Below, in pieces: positions 42,278 through 53,182 of a stretch of 64,000 nt of DNA (position 1 is the first letter of the stretch; each line of letters begins with the position of its first letter). The stretch spans positions 36,431,335 through 36,495,334 of the forward strand of contig CM071930.1 in assembly GCA_016081115.2 (NCBI GenBank). The letters run 5' to 3'. Under the pieces are notes generated by a model that made no database searches, was not told where the DNA came from, and worked only from the letters and a program-made list of their open reading frames with translations. Position numbers and translations under genes: made by a program. Origin of the DNA: Rehmannia glutinosa (lineage: Eukaryota; Streptophyta; Magnoliopsida; Lamiales; Orobanchaceae).

Positions 42278-42439
42278 TATATATGGTACTGTCCATTTTT
42301 TTCTTGTTTCTTGTGTGATGCATTTTCTGTATACTATGCTTGTGTATTGTTTCGACCTATTAGTTTACATTATGCTTTATCCTAAACTCGTGCTAATCTT
42401 TTGCTTTCTCTTGATTACTTGAATAGGTTTTTGGAGATC

Positions 42440-44229
42440 ATGTCACGCAAAAGAAACTACAAAAAAGGACATGATAATGATGAAGCAGAAAAACAAAATA
42501 ACAATGCATCGCAAGGCAGAGATGAACAAAACAGAGAAACCGAAGGAGAAAGTGATGAGATGGTCTCAAAAAATTCCAGACGTCAAGATCGAAAAGAGGT
42601 CGTGCCTACACGACCAAGCTGACTATTCAAACAAGCCAAGGGGCTAAAACGAGGGTCCGATTTAACAGTCATGGTCCGTCCCTAGGAAAAGAAGGGACTG
42701 AGATGCAAAGTTATATAGGAGTGCAAGTCAGGGAGAGAGTGAGGATTATCTATTCCTCATGGAAGCAAGTGCCAGAAGAAGACAAAGAGGCGATATGGGA
42801 GGCGGTGAATGTAAGTATAAACACATATATTTCTATATTACAAATTACAAAAAAATGTTTTATTTGTTGTAGTTTATATATGACGTGGACCGACGGTGGA
42901 AAAAACATTGTCTGATGAGCACAAGTGCAAAGTGGCGTCAGTTTAAAGTGCTCCTAAGGACTATTATATTCCACAGGAAGATTGGAACTCCTTTGTCCTT
43001 TCTCTCTTGTCAGAAGATTTCATGGTAAGGAATCATTGATGAGTAGTTTTATATTTCTATTTTAATATATAGAGACGTCGACTCTAATTTGTTCAAGCTA
43101 AGTTTTTCTAATTAATGCCATAAGTAAGCGATCATTGATTTTTTCTAAGAATTCAGATTTTAGAATGTGAAACTGTGGTTGTCCATGATTGACTAGAGTA
43201 TGTAATATGTAAACCAATTACATATGTCGTTGATGCTTAGACAGTCATATATTTCAACTAAAAACCAAAGATGAACAATCCAAAAAAAGATGATTAAAAA
43301 GGAAGAAAAAAGACCGCCTACTTGGCCCCTAAAAAGGTTAATTTCATATGTTGTTGTCCAAATACTCAACGTATCAAAAATATTAAACTGAAACTACTTC
43401 AGCTAGACACATATGTGCATTCCACACTAGCAAAAGCTATTAGGGATGATTACAAAAACTACCCCTGATGTATTCAGTGTTTTTCTTATTCACAGTTGTA
43501 TTCAGTGTTTTTCTTATTAATCCCCATTTGCAGAGACTGAGTGAGCTACAAAGAGAAAGACAAAAGGCAAACAAGTACCCCCATCACCTCGCTCGCAAAG
43601 GATATACCAGATTGGAACAAGACTTAGTAAGCATTTATTTAATTGTCATATTCAGTTTATTCAATATTCTCATTAAGTTTTTTCAATCTGCAAGCTTATG
43701 TTTATTTCTTTAGGCTATTGCACATATTTAATCATTTCTTATTACTTTTAGGAAAGTGAATTATGTCATGCTGAAGATATAAATAGAGTTGTCCTTTGGA
43801 AGATGAGTAGATGCAACAAGAACGGGTAATTTGAAGGCAGGAATTGCAAGAAACAATGAAAAAGATATTAAGCGCACACATTTAGATATACATTTTGTTA
43901 TTTGACATGAAAATGTATGAAAGTAAACCATATTTCGATTTGACTTCTTTATTAATGTGAATATGACAGGATGATCTCATAGCGCAAAAGAAGGAGGAAG
44001 CTTGCATTTAATAAACGAAATGAAGATCTCCTCACCGCGGCACTAAATTCTGAAGAACATTCCGGACGTGTGAGGGGAATTGGAGGAAGTGTCCCACCAT
44101 CTGTTTACTTTGGTGTTGCTAGAGGCAAGAAGGTAGTGGACCATGATCTTTATATTACACAATAGAAAGAGTTGATAGAGACAAGGAAAAAAGTTTCTGA
44201 ATGTGAATCAAGACTACAAAAAGCGGAAG
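42440..44229 (+). pseudogene. CACTA second gene (TNPA-like), 5' exons
   Basis: ATG at 42440 opens a Lys/Arg/Glu/Asn-rich frame (SRKRNYKKGHDND). After a 1-base shift near 42590 it gives RVRFNSHGPSLGKEG, GVQVRERVRIIY and WKQVPEEDKEAIWEAV, typical of plant Ptta/En/Spm transposase-like proteins. Exon 1 ends at a GTAAGT near 42810. Later pieces are 42871-42985 (YDVDRRWKK), 43534-43629 (RLSELQRERQKANKYPHH), 43752-43830 and 43980-44229 (RVRGIGGSVPPSVYFG, then a helix with one TAG). Such proteins bind subterminal repeats. A solo LTR splits the last exon at 44230. A 28-bp direct repeat sits in the intron (43469 and 43497). Confidence 0.82.
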
Positions 44230-45043
44230 TGTAATATCCCAATTTTTCTAAAAAAAAATAATAAGGGTTAATTTAGGTGTTACTTTAGGGGTTAGATTAG
44301 GGGTTATTTTTATGGGACTTAAGGGGCTAATTTAGGTTTAGGGGTTGGAATTAACTACTATAAATATGTGTAATTTCATACACAATTTTACACTATATTT
44401 CTAATAATTATAAGGTAGTTTACAAATTATTTTATTAATTAGTTCAATTTATTAAAATCACATATTAATTATATTTATTTATTTAACGAAGAAAACGAAG
44501 GGGTCGAGGACTTGAACTTTTATTGTTCATTTTTCTACATCGAATATCCATGATTATTAAGATAGGGATTTCTATACTATTTGTTTTTATTTAATGTTTC
44601 ATGATTGTATTTCATTGATTGCAATATATGTCAAGAGGAAATAAATTTATATAAGCTAGGGGCTATGAAAAGGTTCGGGATCAAACGTATCTTAGGGTGA
44701 ACCCACAATGCTATATATATGAATCGCCACCCGATCGAGGAGGAAAAAGAGGAAATTAATGAATTTATTGTTGTAATTATGTGAATATTTTTAATGTTAT
44801 ATTAAATATTGACAGATATCCCTACTGAGCGATATGAAGCTCACCCCTATCATTATCATGAGTTTCAGGTTAAGGAATCCAGCTGAAGATATGATGTTGT
44901 GGATGGTGGAATAAATCATGCTATATTTATATTTTAAATAATTATGATCGGACTAAATTTTAGATTTATATCTTTAATTTTTCCGGTTTATGCTTGGAAC
45001 AATTGTTGGATATTTAATTTGGAAGATGTAATATTATTATTAC

Positions 45044-45078
<35 letters not shown>

Positions 45079-45208
45079 TTTTCCCTTAAGAATTAAAAAA
45101 AATTTAAATCAACTTTTTGATAATTATTGGCATCACTTTAATTTATAAATTCGTGTTTTCTTAATAATATTTTAGAATACTTTAGTTTCATAAAATTGGG
45201 TCGTTACA
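44230..45208 (+). repeat. Solo LTR of a Tekay-type (gypsy chromovirus) element
   Basis: The ends TGTAATATCCCAATTTT and AAAATTGGGTCGTTACA are inverted copies of each other with TG/CA termini. The GGGTCGTTACA end is typical of Del/Tekay LTRs. It is flanked by GGAAG (44225-44229) and AGAAG (45209-45213), a 5-bp duplication with one change, and interrupts a coiled-coil exon whose frame continues on both sides. A TATA box TATAAATA lies at 44359-44366. No internal domain is present, so unequal LTR recombination has removed it. Confidence 0.88.
45029..45074. repeat. (TTA)n microsatellite
   Basis: About 15 TTA/ATT units, with one imperfect unit near 45040, lie inside the Tekay LTR. Length is probably variable between individuals. 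Confidence 0.9.
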
Positions 45209-46066
45209 AGAAGCGTTGTTGTACAGTGGGCATAAAAAAGTAAACATTGAGCATGAGGAGAAAGCTAGTTGCACAGTGAAATCTGAGTGTGATGTCGTCA
45301 AAGATGACTTAAATGTGAGAAGAGTTTGTCGAATGATGAGAAGTTACATGACCATGTCATCAACGAGAAGATCCTCGAGTTAATGGTGAATATAACACAT
45401 TTATTGGTTTTAATGAGTCTTAAATAGGCTTTCTGAACTTCTCCTTTTGGCTCACATACTCAGCAGAGCAAAGCAGTTGCATTGTCATTGGAATTGAAGA
45501 ATGATATTTCAGCATATGGGACAATTGTCTATGTCAATGGACCTGGACAGTTTCTTGGTGGAATTCCAGTGCCCACCAATTGCATGTGTGTCTCGATTGA
45601 CCACACAATGGATGAAAATGCCTTCTTACCTGTGCAAATCCCAGGTACTTGTGATAGTATCGGTGATGCAGTTGGCAGCCATGTAGCTTGGAGAGTGCAT
45701 TTGATTCATATTCAAGATGAGGTAAATGTGATATTATATATCTGTTTAAATTATCAAAATTTTGACATTCCTAATATTTTCTAAATTAACTGTACTTTCA
45801 ATCATTAGGAGCCTATTAAGAAGAACAAAGTTGACAAAAAACTGAAAAAAAAAGATCAAGTTCTTGATTTCATGAATATGCCAAAATTGCTTGCTATCTT
45901 GTCTGGTTATTCTCAAGGCGCTCTTACCCATGGGCGTGGTCTGATGCAAGAGTTAGAAAAGGATGTGTTTGTTCTTAGTTGCAGACTATATGTCTTCCAG
46001 GACAACATTGCTCTATTATGTCTGTTGAATCCAATTTCTGGCAATTGCATTATTGCGTACATCTGG
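45209..46066 (+). pseudogene. CACTA second gene, 3' exons (TNP1/EnSpm and Ulp1-like N-terminal part)
   Basis: The coiled-coil exon resumes at 45209 (LLYSGHKKVN, in frame with the left half). Exon 45467-45721 reads GTIVYVNGPGQFLGGIPV, DHTMDENAFLPV and IGDAVGSHVAWRVHLI, which matches the C-terminal TNP1/EN/SPM transposase domain; it ends at a GTAAAT donor. The next exon (from 45809 after ATTAG) is basic, then MNMPKLLAILSGYSQGAL, VFVLSCRLYVFQDN and ISGNCIIAYIW. This resembles the region before the Ulp1 (C48) protease in CACTA elements of this type. The gene is cut off at about 46070, before any catalytic His/Asp/Cys could be seen. Confidence 0.78.
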
Positions 46067-46070
46067 TAAG

Positions 46071-46103
46071 TTAGGGAATATGGTTAGATTTGTACTGTTT
46101 TAG
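46071..46103. other. Junction between the CACTA and copia S5
   Basis: CACTA exon sequence ends near ATCTGGTAAG, and S5 third-ORF sequence is recognisable from about 46100. Between them AGTTAGGGAATAT and TTTTAGGGAATATT form a short direct repeat. Neither element has its natural end here, so this is a deletion or recombination scar. Confidence 0.7.
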
Positions 46104-49100
46104 GGAATATTCCACTGAGGAGTAAATCAATCTTATTATTTGTCGTGTCATGCTTATCATGAGTCTTGGAGTATGCTTTTCTGAATTCTGATCTCAAATC
46201 CATGGTCTCAGCTGCCATCAGCTTCATCTCAGTCTGGAGCACTTTTATCTGCTGTTCAACATTGGCCTCCATTCTTTGAATTTTTGATTTGTGTTGAGCC
46301 TTGAGCAACTCCATGTCAGTCTTATGCAATTGATCAATCCTAAACATGTGGTCATTTTGCCGTTGCTGGAACTTAGCATTATCTGAGCTCTAGATCACCA
46401 TTTTTGCAAATAGAGATTTAAATTAGGTGACCTGGTCACGGCGTAATGCCTTTACTTGTCAAATCCATTCTCCGATTCTCAACACTATTTCTCAGATATC
46501 TCCAGTGATAGTGGCATCTTTGTTGTCTAACCGATGGTCTAATGTTGCAAAACCATGCTCCATATTTTCTATTTCAGCACAGAGGGCTTTGAAGGCTTTA
46601 CAGAAGTCGGCTGCATCAGCGGACTGTTCCTCTGGCCATACAACATCGAAGTCAAATCCACTCGGCACCATAGTGGTCTCAGCTGGAGTTCCAATTTCTT
46701 CTTGAGAGACTTGGACATTATATCTGGCATGTTTCGTGGCTGACTGCTTCGAAGGGTACGTGAGCTTGGAACGGAAAGTAACCGGCAAAAAGATCCCAGG
46801 GAAAATAGGGATCTCCACGTCCTCGACCTGTGGAGCTTTTCCCTTCTCTTTCAAAATTACTTCAGCCCTATGTGCCTCAGCTGTTTCAGCGTCATCGGCG
46901 ATTTGAGCAAATTTGTGTTAGTCTCTGAGGTGACGATCGATCCTCAGTTGTCTTAACAGCTTCCTTGATATCAGGTGTTTCTTCCTATTGAGTAGTCTGG
47001 TCCTCGACTGACTTATCAGCTTCATTGGAGGGTGATGGCACCATTAGGGGTGGTCCATCAACCATGGTAAAATTTGGAGGGGTAGCCTTATCATTGGCTT
47101 TCCTCCTTGCCTGTGCCTCCTCTGCAATTTTGTCCTCATTTGATTTATCAGCGGGGCTGGACTCACTTATCTCTTCTTCTTCACGAACTTCTTCATGAGG
47201 GGCAGGCACATTTTCAACTGCTTCCTTACGTAGGGAAGTCTCAACCTCCTCCAGGCCTTCAGTACCCTCAGCAGCCTCAACCGCTGATGGGCCTTGTACA
47301 TTCCCTTTTGAAGTCTCAACTGCAGCAGGGTTTTCATCAATTATCCCTTCAGCAGATTGAGCTGCTTTAAGATCATTAGTGGCATCCTTTGGAGTCTCAA
47401 ATCCTTGGATTGTACTTTCAGGGCCAAGAGTCTCAACTCTCGTGGCCTCACTTCCATCCTTTGCCTTAGCTACATCAGTAGCGTCATCGGCCTGCATAGC
47501 AGCTGAAATTTCACCTGAGACAGTCTGAACCGTCTGAGCTTCATCAACCTCAGTCTGTTGAACTGTTATATTCTCACCATCGCCTCCTAACTCATTTTGT
47601 GGTTGGTCTCCCACAGCGTCCTCCGACCTAATTGTGGTGGTTTGAGTTTCCCCATTAGCTGGCGCACCAGTTGAGTCTTGAGCAATGGGGTTACTCAAAA
47701 CCTGAGACCCGACTGTTTGTCCAATTGAGTGTTCAGCCATTGGGGCAGGTGTCTAAACACTTTCTGCAGGGAGTGGCTTGGCTAAGGTGCCCGCTTCGTC
47801 ACCTTCCTTAGCTTCATCGCCAGTGTTCCTGGAATTGTCTTCCTCAGAGAGCACATGAGATGTGGTTGCTTGAATATTTTTCACCATCTGCATTATGTCA
47901 GGGCTAGGGGTAATCCTGACAGATGGAGACTCTCCAGGGCCCCTATTCATTTGTTGCTCATGCATCTCCTTGGATTCCCTTATAGCTTGTCAGAACTCAG
48001 CTTTCTCGGATACAACAGCAGGGTCGATCTTCTCAATAACACTATCACTGCTGTCAGCTGATTCCAGGGCATATTCAGGTGCATCTGTGAAGGCACATGA
48101 ATGAGGCTTCTTCGACTCTTCGACAGCCTTGGCCTTCTCAATAGCTTTTAACTTCTCATCATCCTTCTTTTCATAAAGGATGGTTGTGCACAGATCATGG
48201 TTAACAGCAGAGCTAACTGAGATGTTTCCCAGGAAGCTCAAAAGCTCTTCCTCTTCTTCACAAACTCAGGACTTTGGAATTTTTGTCTGGCATAGCTCAA
48301 CTTCCAATGCCTCCAGATCCTAAGTCGTTCTTGAATATCAGGGTAGGCAGGAGACAACATTTCTAGGTCGTCCTCCTCCTCCTAAATGGGCGCAAGTGGA
48401 GCTTGTTCCTCATTAAGTGTTCGAGCATCGGTTTGAGGGGACTGAACAACTAACTCTTCAGAGTGGTCAGCTGTGTCTGCTCCGTGTTCCTCAGTTGTCT
48501 CCCGAACAACTGTCTTGTTCAGTCTGTTGATCTACATCAGCAGTCTTCTCAACTTTCGTGGTGATTAAATCACCACCTTCAACTTCTTTAGACTGTTCTT
48601 CTTGAGCTTCAACAGTCTCCTTCATTGGTTAAGTGCCAGATTCAACTAGCTTCTCCAAGGCCGATCTCTTCACCAATTGCCTTCTTTTAGGTTCAACAAG
48701 AGGAATTTCTTCTTCTTCACCTTCCTCGATGGCTTCTGACTCCACCACCTTTATCTTTCTGGCTTCAGCTGGATTGCGAGGCACAACTGAGTGCTTTTTC
48801 TTCATGACCGGAGAAGATGCAGTCGTATCCTTCTCCATCTCGGCTGCTGGGACATGTGCAACTTTTGCGACCGCTGTAGGGGCAGGTCCTTGTTTTGGAT
48901 TGGCTGCAAGGGCAGGTGCATGCTTCGCTGTAACAACGGCTCTGCGTGCATGTGCTTGCCTCTGAGCACCGGATAAGTTGACTTTGAACATTTTCTTATT
49001 GACATGGAATGGTTTCCCATGTCTAAGTGCAATCCTTTTCACCTCCATGAGATGGCCAATAACTAGGCCATACCCCAGTGAGCTTACAAATAGACCATCA

Positions 49101-49704
49101 TCAGTAATAGTCTTGTTCAGAACATTTTGGCAGATTCGGCTGAAGATGAACTCAGCTAAGTTCACCTTTTTCTCCTCCATGATTGCACCATGACTGTTAG
49201 CTTCGTCCGAGACAACTAATTGAAGCTGCCGAATTTCATGTCCACTCATTTGGACACAATGTCCATCAACTTGTGATAATCGTCCTTGGTTGACGACTTC
49301 TTGGTTGTGTAAATAGCCTTAGCAGCATACTCTGGCTTGGCAATCTTCTTCCATGCCGCAGCTAGTTTCACGTCCTTCTTAGCTATCTCATTCATTCATT
49401 CTGAAGGCATGTGGCAGTTTTCAGCTAAGTTCGCAGCGGTGATTTTGATGTTCTTGTTGTGGATTGATGACCTTATCTCTCCATCATGAACCTCATCGTT
49501 CACGTAAAATATATCAACTTCTTCTAGGTACGTGTGGGAGTCTTCCATGGTGAGAAATCCCTTAAGAACAGATTTCTCCAACTTTGCTGCTATCTTCTGA
49601 GCCAGGGCCTTATCTACTCCCTGTTTCACCAATCCTTCAAAATCCACAATCGATCCAGAGTGGATTTTCTCAGCCATTTTGACGAAATCGTAGTTAGGTG
49701 CCAT
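46104..49704 (-). pseudogene. S5 third ORF, longest version, 3' truncated
   Basis: ATG at 49704 begins APNYDFVKMAEKIHSGS; the N-terminal domain includes GFLTMEDSHTYLEEV and VNDEVHDGEI. From 49249 on: VNLAEFIFSRICQNVLN, GLVIGHLMEVKRIALRHG, NKKMFKVNLSGAQRQAHA, then Ala/Pro/Lys-rich hinge, SFLGNISVSSAV (48240) and a 251-codon acidic Thr/Ala/Glu-rich block (47740-46985) with low complexity. PIFPGIFLPVTFRSKLTYPS (about 46820) and the coiled coil ending LLLSGIFP (46110) follow. The remaining C terminus (RGRG tract and E/R helix of S4) is lost. Frameshifts separate the pieces. It looks cytosolic or nuclear: no membrane segment is seen. Family and function unknown. Confidence 0.75.
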
Positions 49705-50221
49705 TCTTGAGAAATAAATGGTGAAAAACGTGTAAAAATAGACGCATGAGAGTTAGGGTTTCACTAGTTTTGCATAGAAAAGTTTTATCTTGATTGAGAA
49801 CGAAGAGTGCTTTGTGAGGAGATAGAAAGTTGGATTTTGGTTTATATGGGACGTGAGGGGACAGTGTTTAGAATTTGAAAAGCTTGAAAAAAATCAATGG
49901 TCAAGATTAAGCATTTGAAACCGCATTAATTTCCCTGCATTAAATGCAGCAGTATTTATATCCAATCATAGGCTAAATCTGTGCAGTCTTTATTTCGACA
50001 CCATAATTACGCTGACATAATGCCCAAAAATATTCTTTTCATGAAAAACGACTGCGTTTTGTCATTTAGCACAAAAATAACTAAGCTATCTTCCAAAAGT
50101 GACTTGACTTGGCTTCTCTCTTCACATGATGATCACTCAATCGTCAGCTAACTCGATACATCTGATTTCCCGTCTTGGCTGGAAAGTGAAACTTTTCTGA
50201 TTTTTATTTCTCTCTTCTTTG
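49705..50221 (-). promoter_or_regulatory. S5 spacer with promoter-like block before the third ORF
   Basis: The minus strand shows TTATGTCAGCGTAATTATG (about 49998-50016), ATTGGATATAAATACTGC (near 49952-49970), a TATA-like CCCATATAAACC (49839-49850) and then a pyrimidine-rich leader. The TATA-like site is about 139 bp from the ATG. Confidence 0.5.
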
Positions 50222-52835
50222 AGTCTTCTGTGTCTCCTAACTTAGTTCAATCAAACCTAGCTCATTCTTAAGCTCTTCAAATCTTGATTCACATAATAGC
50301 TTAGTGAATATGTCAGCTAACTGCTTATCAGTTGATATATTCCAACGTGATGTCCTTCTTTTCAACACGGTCTCTTATAAAATGATATCTGACATCAATG
50401 TGATTTGTTCTTGAATGCAATATTGGATTTGAGTGATTGCAATAGCACTTGTGTTATCACACATAATTGGAATCTCTTTTTTTTCTATATCATAGTCTCT
50501 CAGCTGTTGCCTCATCCATAGAACTTGGGCACAACAATTTTACTGCATAGACTATGTACTTTGCTTGTTTGTGGATGTAGCTATTGAATTTTGTTTCTAC
50601 TTGAACCAAAAAACCAATCTATTTCAAGCATTTGATATGTACACGAAGTACTTTTCATGTCTACTCTACATCCAACATAGTCTCAGTCTGAGTAGCCTAC
50701 CAACTTGAATCCTCCATCCTTTGGATACAATAAGCCAACTTCTTGGCATCCCTTCAAATACCTTAGGATTCTCTTGGCTGCAGTCATGTGACTCTCTTTT
50801 GGTGCAGATTGGAATCTAGCACATACACCTAGCAAAGGTGATGTCTGGTCTACTTGTTGTTAAATAGAGTAGTGATCCAATGAGAGCTCTATATCTGGTT
50901 TGATCAATAGCTTTGCCATCTGCATCCATATCCATCTTAACTGAAGTGTTCATTGGGATTTTCACAGATGACTTTTCTTCCATAGCAAATTTCTTCATCA
51001 AATCTCTGGTATATTTGGTTTGACTTATGAAGGTTCCATCCTTCATTTGCTTCACTTGAAGACCTAGGAAGAAAGTCAGCTCTCCTATCATGCTCATTTG
51101 AAACTTCCCTTGCATGAGATTTGAAAATTTGTCACACAACTCTTTATTTGTGGATCTAAATAGAATGTCATCCACATAGATTTGAACAAGCAATATACTC
51201 TCCTCATCTTGAATTCTAAAGAGTGTTCTATCAACCTTGCCTTAGGTGAATCTATTGTCAATTAGAAATTGTGACAATGTGTCATACCATGCTCTTGGTG
51301 CTTGTTTTAATCCATATAAAGCTTTCTTGAGCTTGTAGACTTTATCTCCGATAGTTTTCGCTCAAAACCCGGAGGTTGTTCAACATAGACTTCTTCTTCC
51401 AAAAGTCCATTTAAAAATGCACTATTGACATCCATTTGATACATAGTGAAGTTCTTGTGTGCATCATAAGTAAGAAACATGCTTATTGCTTCCAATCTAG
51501 CAACAAAAGCAAAGGTTTCATCAAAATCTATTCCTTCCTTTTGGCAATACCCTTTGGCTACTAATCTTGCTTTGTTTCTTACAATAAATCCTTCCTCATT
51601 CATCTTATTTCTGAATACCTACTTAGTACCAATAACATTTTGGTGGGCAGGCCTTTGAACCAATTCCCATACTTTGTTCCTTTCAAATTATTCAGCTCTT
51701 CCTGCATAGCCTGAGTCCAATGTCTATCATCCAATGCTTGAGATACATCTTTGGGTTCTATCTGGGAAATAAAACAAGTATACATGGCTTCATGTTGAGC
51801 TTTGGATCTTGTTCTTACTCCATCTCCAACATTTCCAATGATCAGCTCAGGTGGATGGTCTCTCAGCCATCTCACATCTGGTTGAAGTATGTCTGTTGGA
51901 TTCAGCCGTCTCGCAGCTAAGTTGTCTTGAACAGTTTCTTCATCATCTTTCAGCTGCAGACCTTCCAGCTGTCTCTGTGAATCAGCTATCTCATCTTCTT
52001 CAGGATTGAGTGCTCTTACATCTGCTTCAACATAGGGACTCTTCTGCATAATTAGCTGATTCTTCTTCTCAGCAAACTCATCTAGGTCTTCTCCACTCAC
52101 ATTAGGTTCATCAAACACCATATGTATAGACTCTTCTGTGACCATTGTCCTTTTATTCAGCACTCTATAAGCTTTACTTTCAGCTGAGTATCCCAAAAAT
52201 ACACCTTCATCATCTTTAGCATCAAAATCTTTTAAGTTGTCTTTGCCATTATTGTGGATGAAGCACTTACATCCAAAGATCTTGAAATATCCAACATTTG
52301 GCTTCCTCCCTGTCCAAATTTCATAGGGAGTTTTAGTCAATTGCCTGTTGATCATGCATCTATTCTGAGTGTAACAAGCAATATTGATGGCTTTAGCCCA
52401 AAATATCTTAGGCAATCCAGCTTCAACTAACATTGTCCTTGCAGCTTCCTTGAGAGTTATATTTCTTCTTCTAGCTACTCCATTCTGTTGTGGAGTCCTT
52501 GCAATTGACAACTCACGAGAAATACCATTTTCAACACAATACTCAGTTATAATCCCATTGACAAAGTTATAATCCCATTGACAAATAATGGTTTTCATTT
52601 TGAACTCTTCTCATCGGTTGAGGCAATTTCGCAATGTTTCCTTCTTTTTTGAACATGATCTTATCTTAATAATGGTTTGACTATTCTCATTTTGAACTCT
52701 TCTCATCAGCTGAGGCAATTTCTGCAATGTTTCCTTCTTTTTACACATGAAGACAGTCCGTGTAAATCTTGAATAATCATCCTCCACCACTAAGGTGTAT
52801 TTCTTTCCACTGATGTTGGTTGGTTCAACAGATGC
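50222..52835 (-). pseudogene. S5 pol: integrase core, reverse transcriptase, RNase H
   Basis: The 332-codon frame (52598-51600) holds the integrase block QQNGVARRRNITLKEAARTM (catalytic Glu replaced by Arg, codon 52472-52470), FWAKAINIACYTQNRCM, TPYEIWTGRKPNVGYFKIFGC and EGVFLGYSAESKAYR. RT follows in 51603-51307 (NKARLVAKGYCQKEGIDFDETF, YQMDVNSAFLNG) and 51193-50816 (VQIYVDDILF, the catalytic YVDD). RNase H runs in broken frames to about 50222. N-terminal integrase and protease are gone. A 92-bp duplication (52596-52742) and an 18-bp one (52552-52587) damage the core further. Confidence 0.9.
52552..52742 (-). repeat. Tandem duplications in the S5 integrase
   Basis: A segment of about 55 bp (CATTTTGAACTCTTCTCATC onward) occurs at 52596 and 52688, a 92-bp offset. 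Just below it AATCCCATTGACAAA occurs twice at an 18-bp offset. S4 has single copies (about 20905-21005). Confidence 0.8.
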
Positions 52836-53057
52836 AACATTTCAACCATGGCAGGTCTGGGCTCTACTGTAACATTCTCCCCTTCAGTTGGAGGTGCTCT
52901 TCTTACAACATGTTGACCTTTAGAATTTTCAGTGGCTCAATCTCTATCACTAGCCACATCTCATCGTGCAAGGGTGATAGATGAGCCTGCATACGAATTT
53001 TCCAGTCATCAAACTCTTCCACAGTGAACATGGGAATGAAAGTTAGATTTGCTTCTA
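52836..53057 (-). pseudogene. S5 gag 5' fragment, start codon lost
   Basis: About 74 codons of gag remain (EANLTFIPMFTVEEFDDWKI, HDEMWLVIE), but the start is ATA instead of ATG, and a frameshift follows near 52915. At 52835 the sequence jumps to integrase. Confidence 0.85.
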
Positions 53058-53168
53058 TGATAATAACTTTGCTTTTGAAATAAAAGCTTTACAAACTCAA
53101 GTGTTGTTTCTTTTGAAAAGACTGAGATCTAGTTCAGTGACCAGTGCGGAAAGCTCAATGAAACAACC

Positions 53169-53180
53169 ACTTTGATACCG
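53169..53180 (-). promoter_or_regulatory. Damaged primer binding site of S5
   Basis: The minus strand reads CGGTATCAAAGT where the family has TGGTATCAGAGC. Three or four changes make tRNA priming unlikely. Confidence 0.75.
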
Positions 53181-53182
53181 CT

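Larger units (their letters stand above)
24356..46070 (+). mobile_element. CACTA (En/Spm) transposon, right end lost, with nested insertions
   Basis: The left terminus is CACTACAAGAAAAACGCTC, the standard plant CACTA inverted repeat. It is followed by a repeat-rich subterminal zone and then, on the same strand, TNP2-type transposase exons, a DUF4216 exon and a TNPA-like gene. It is interrupted by copia SB (27941-39490) and by a solo Tekay LTR (44230-45208). Without these two, about 9 kb of CACTA sequence remains. No right inverted repeat is present, because the element joins copia S5 near 46070. It cannot transpose by itself. Confidence 0.93.

Noticed and set aside
46427..49193. Plus-strand frames opposite the S5 third ORF
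   Set aside because: They are antisense shadows. The minus-strand reading has family support in four copies.
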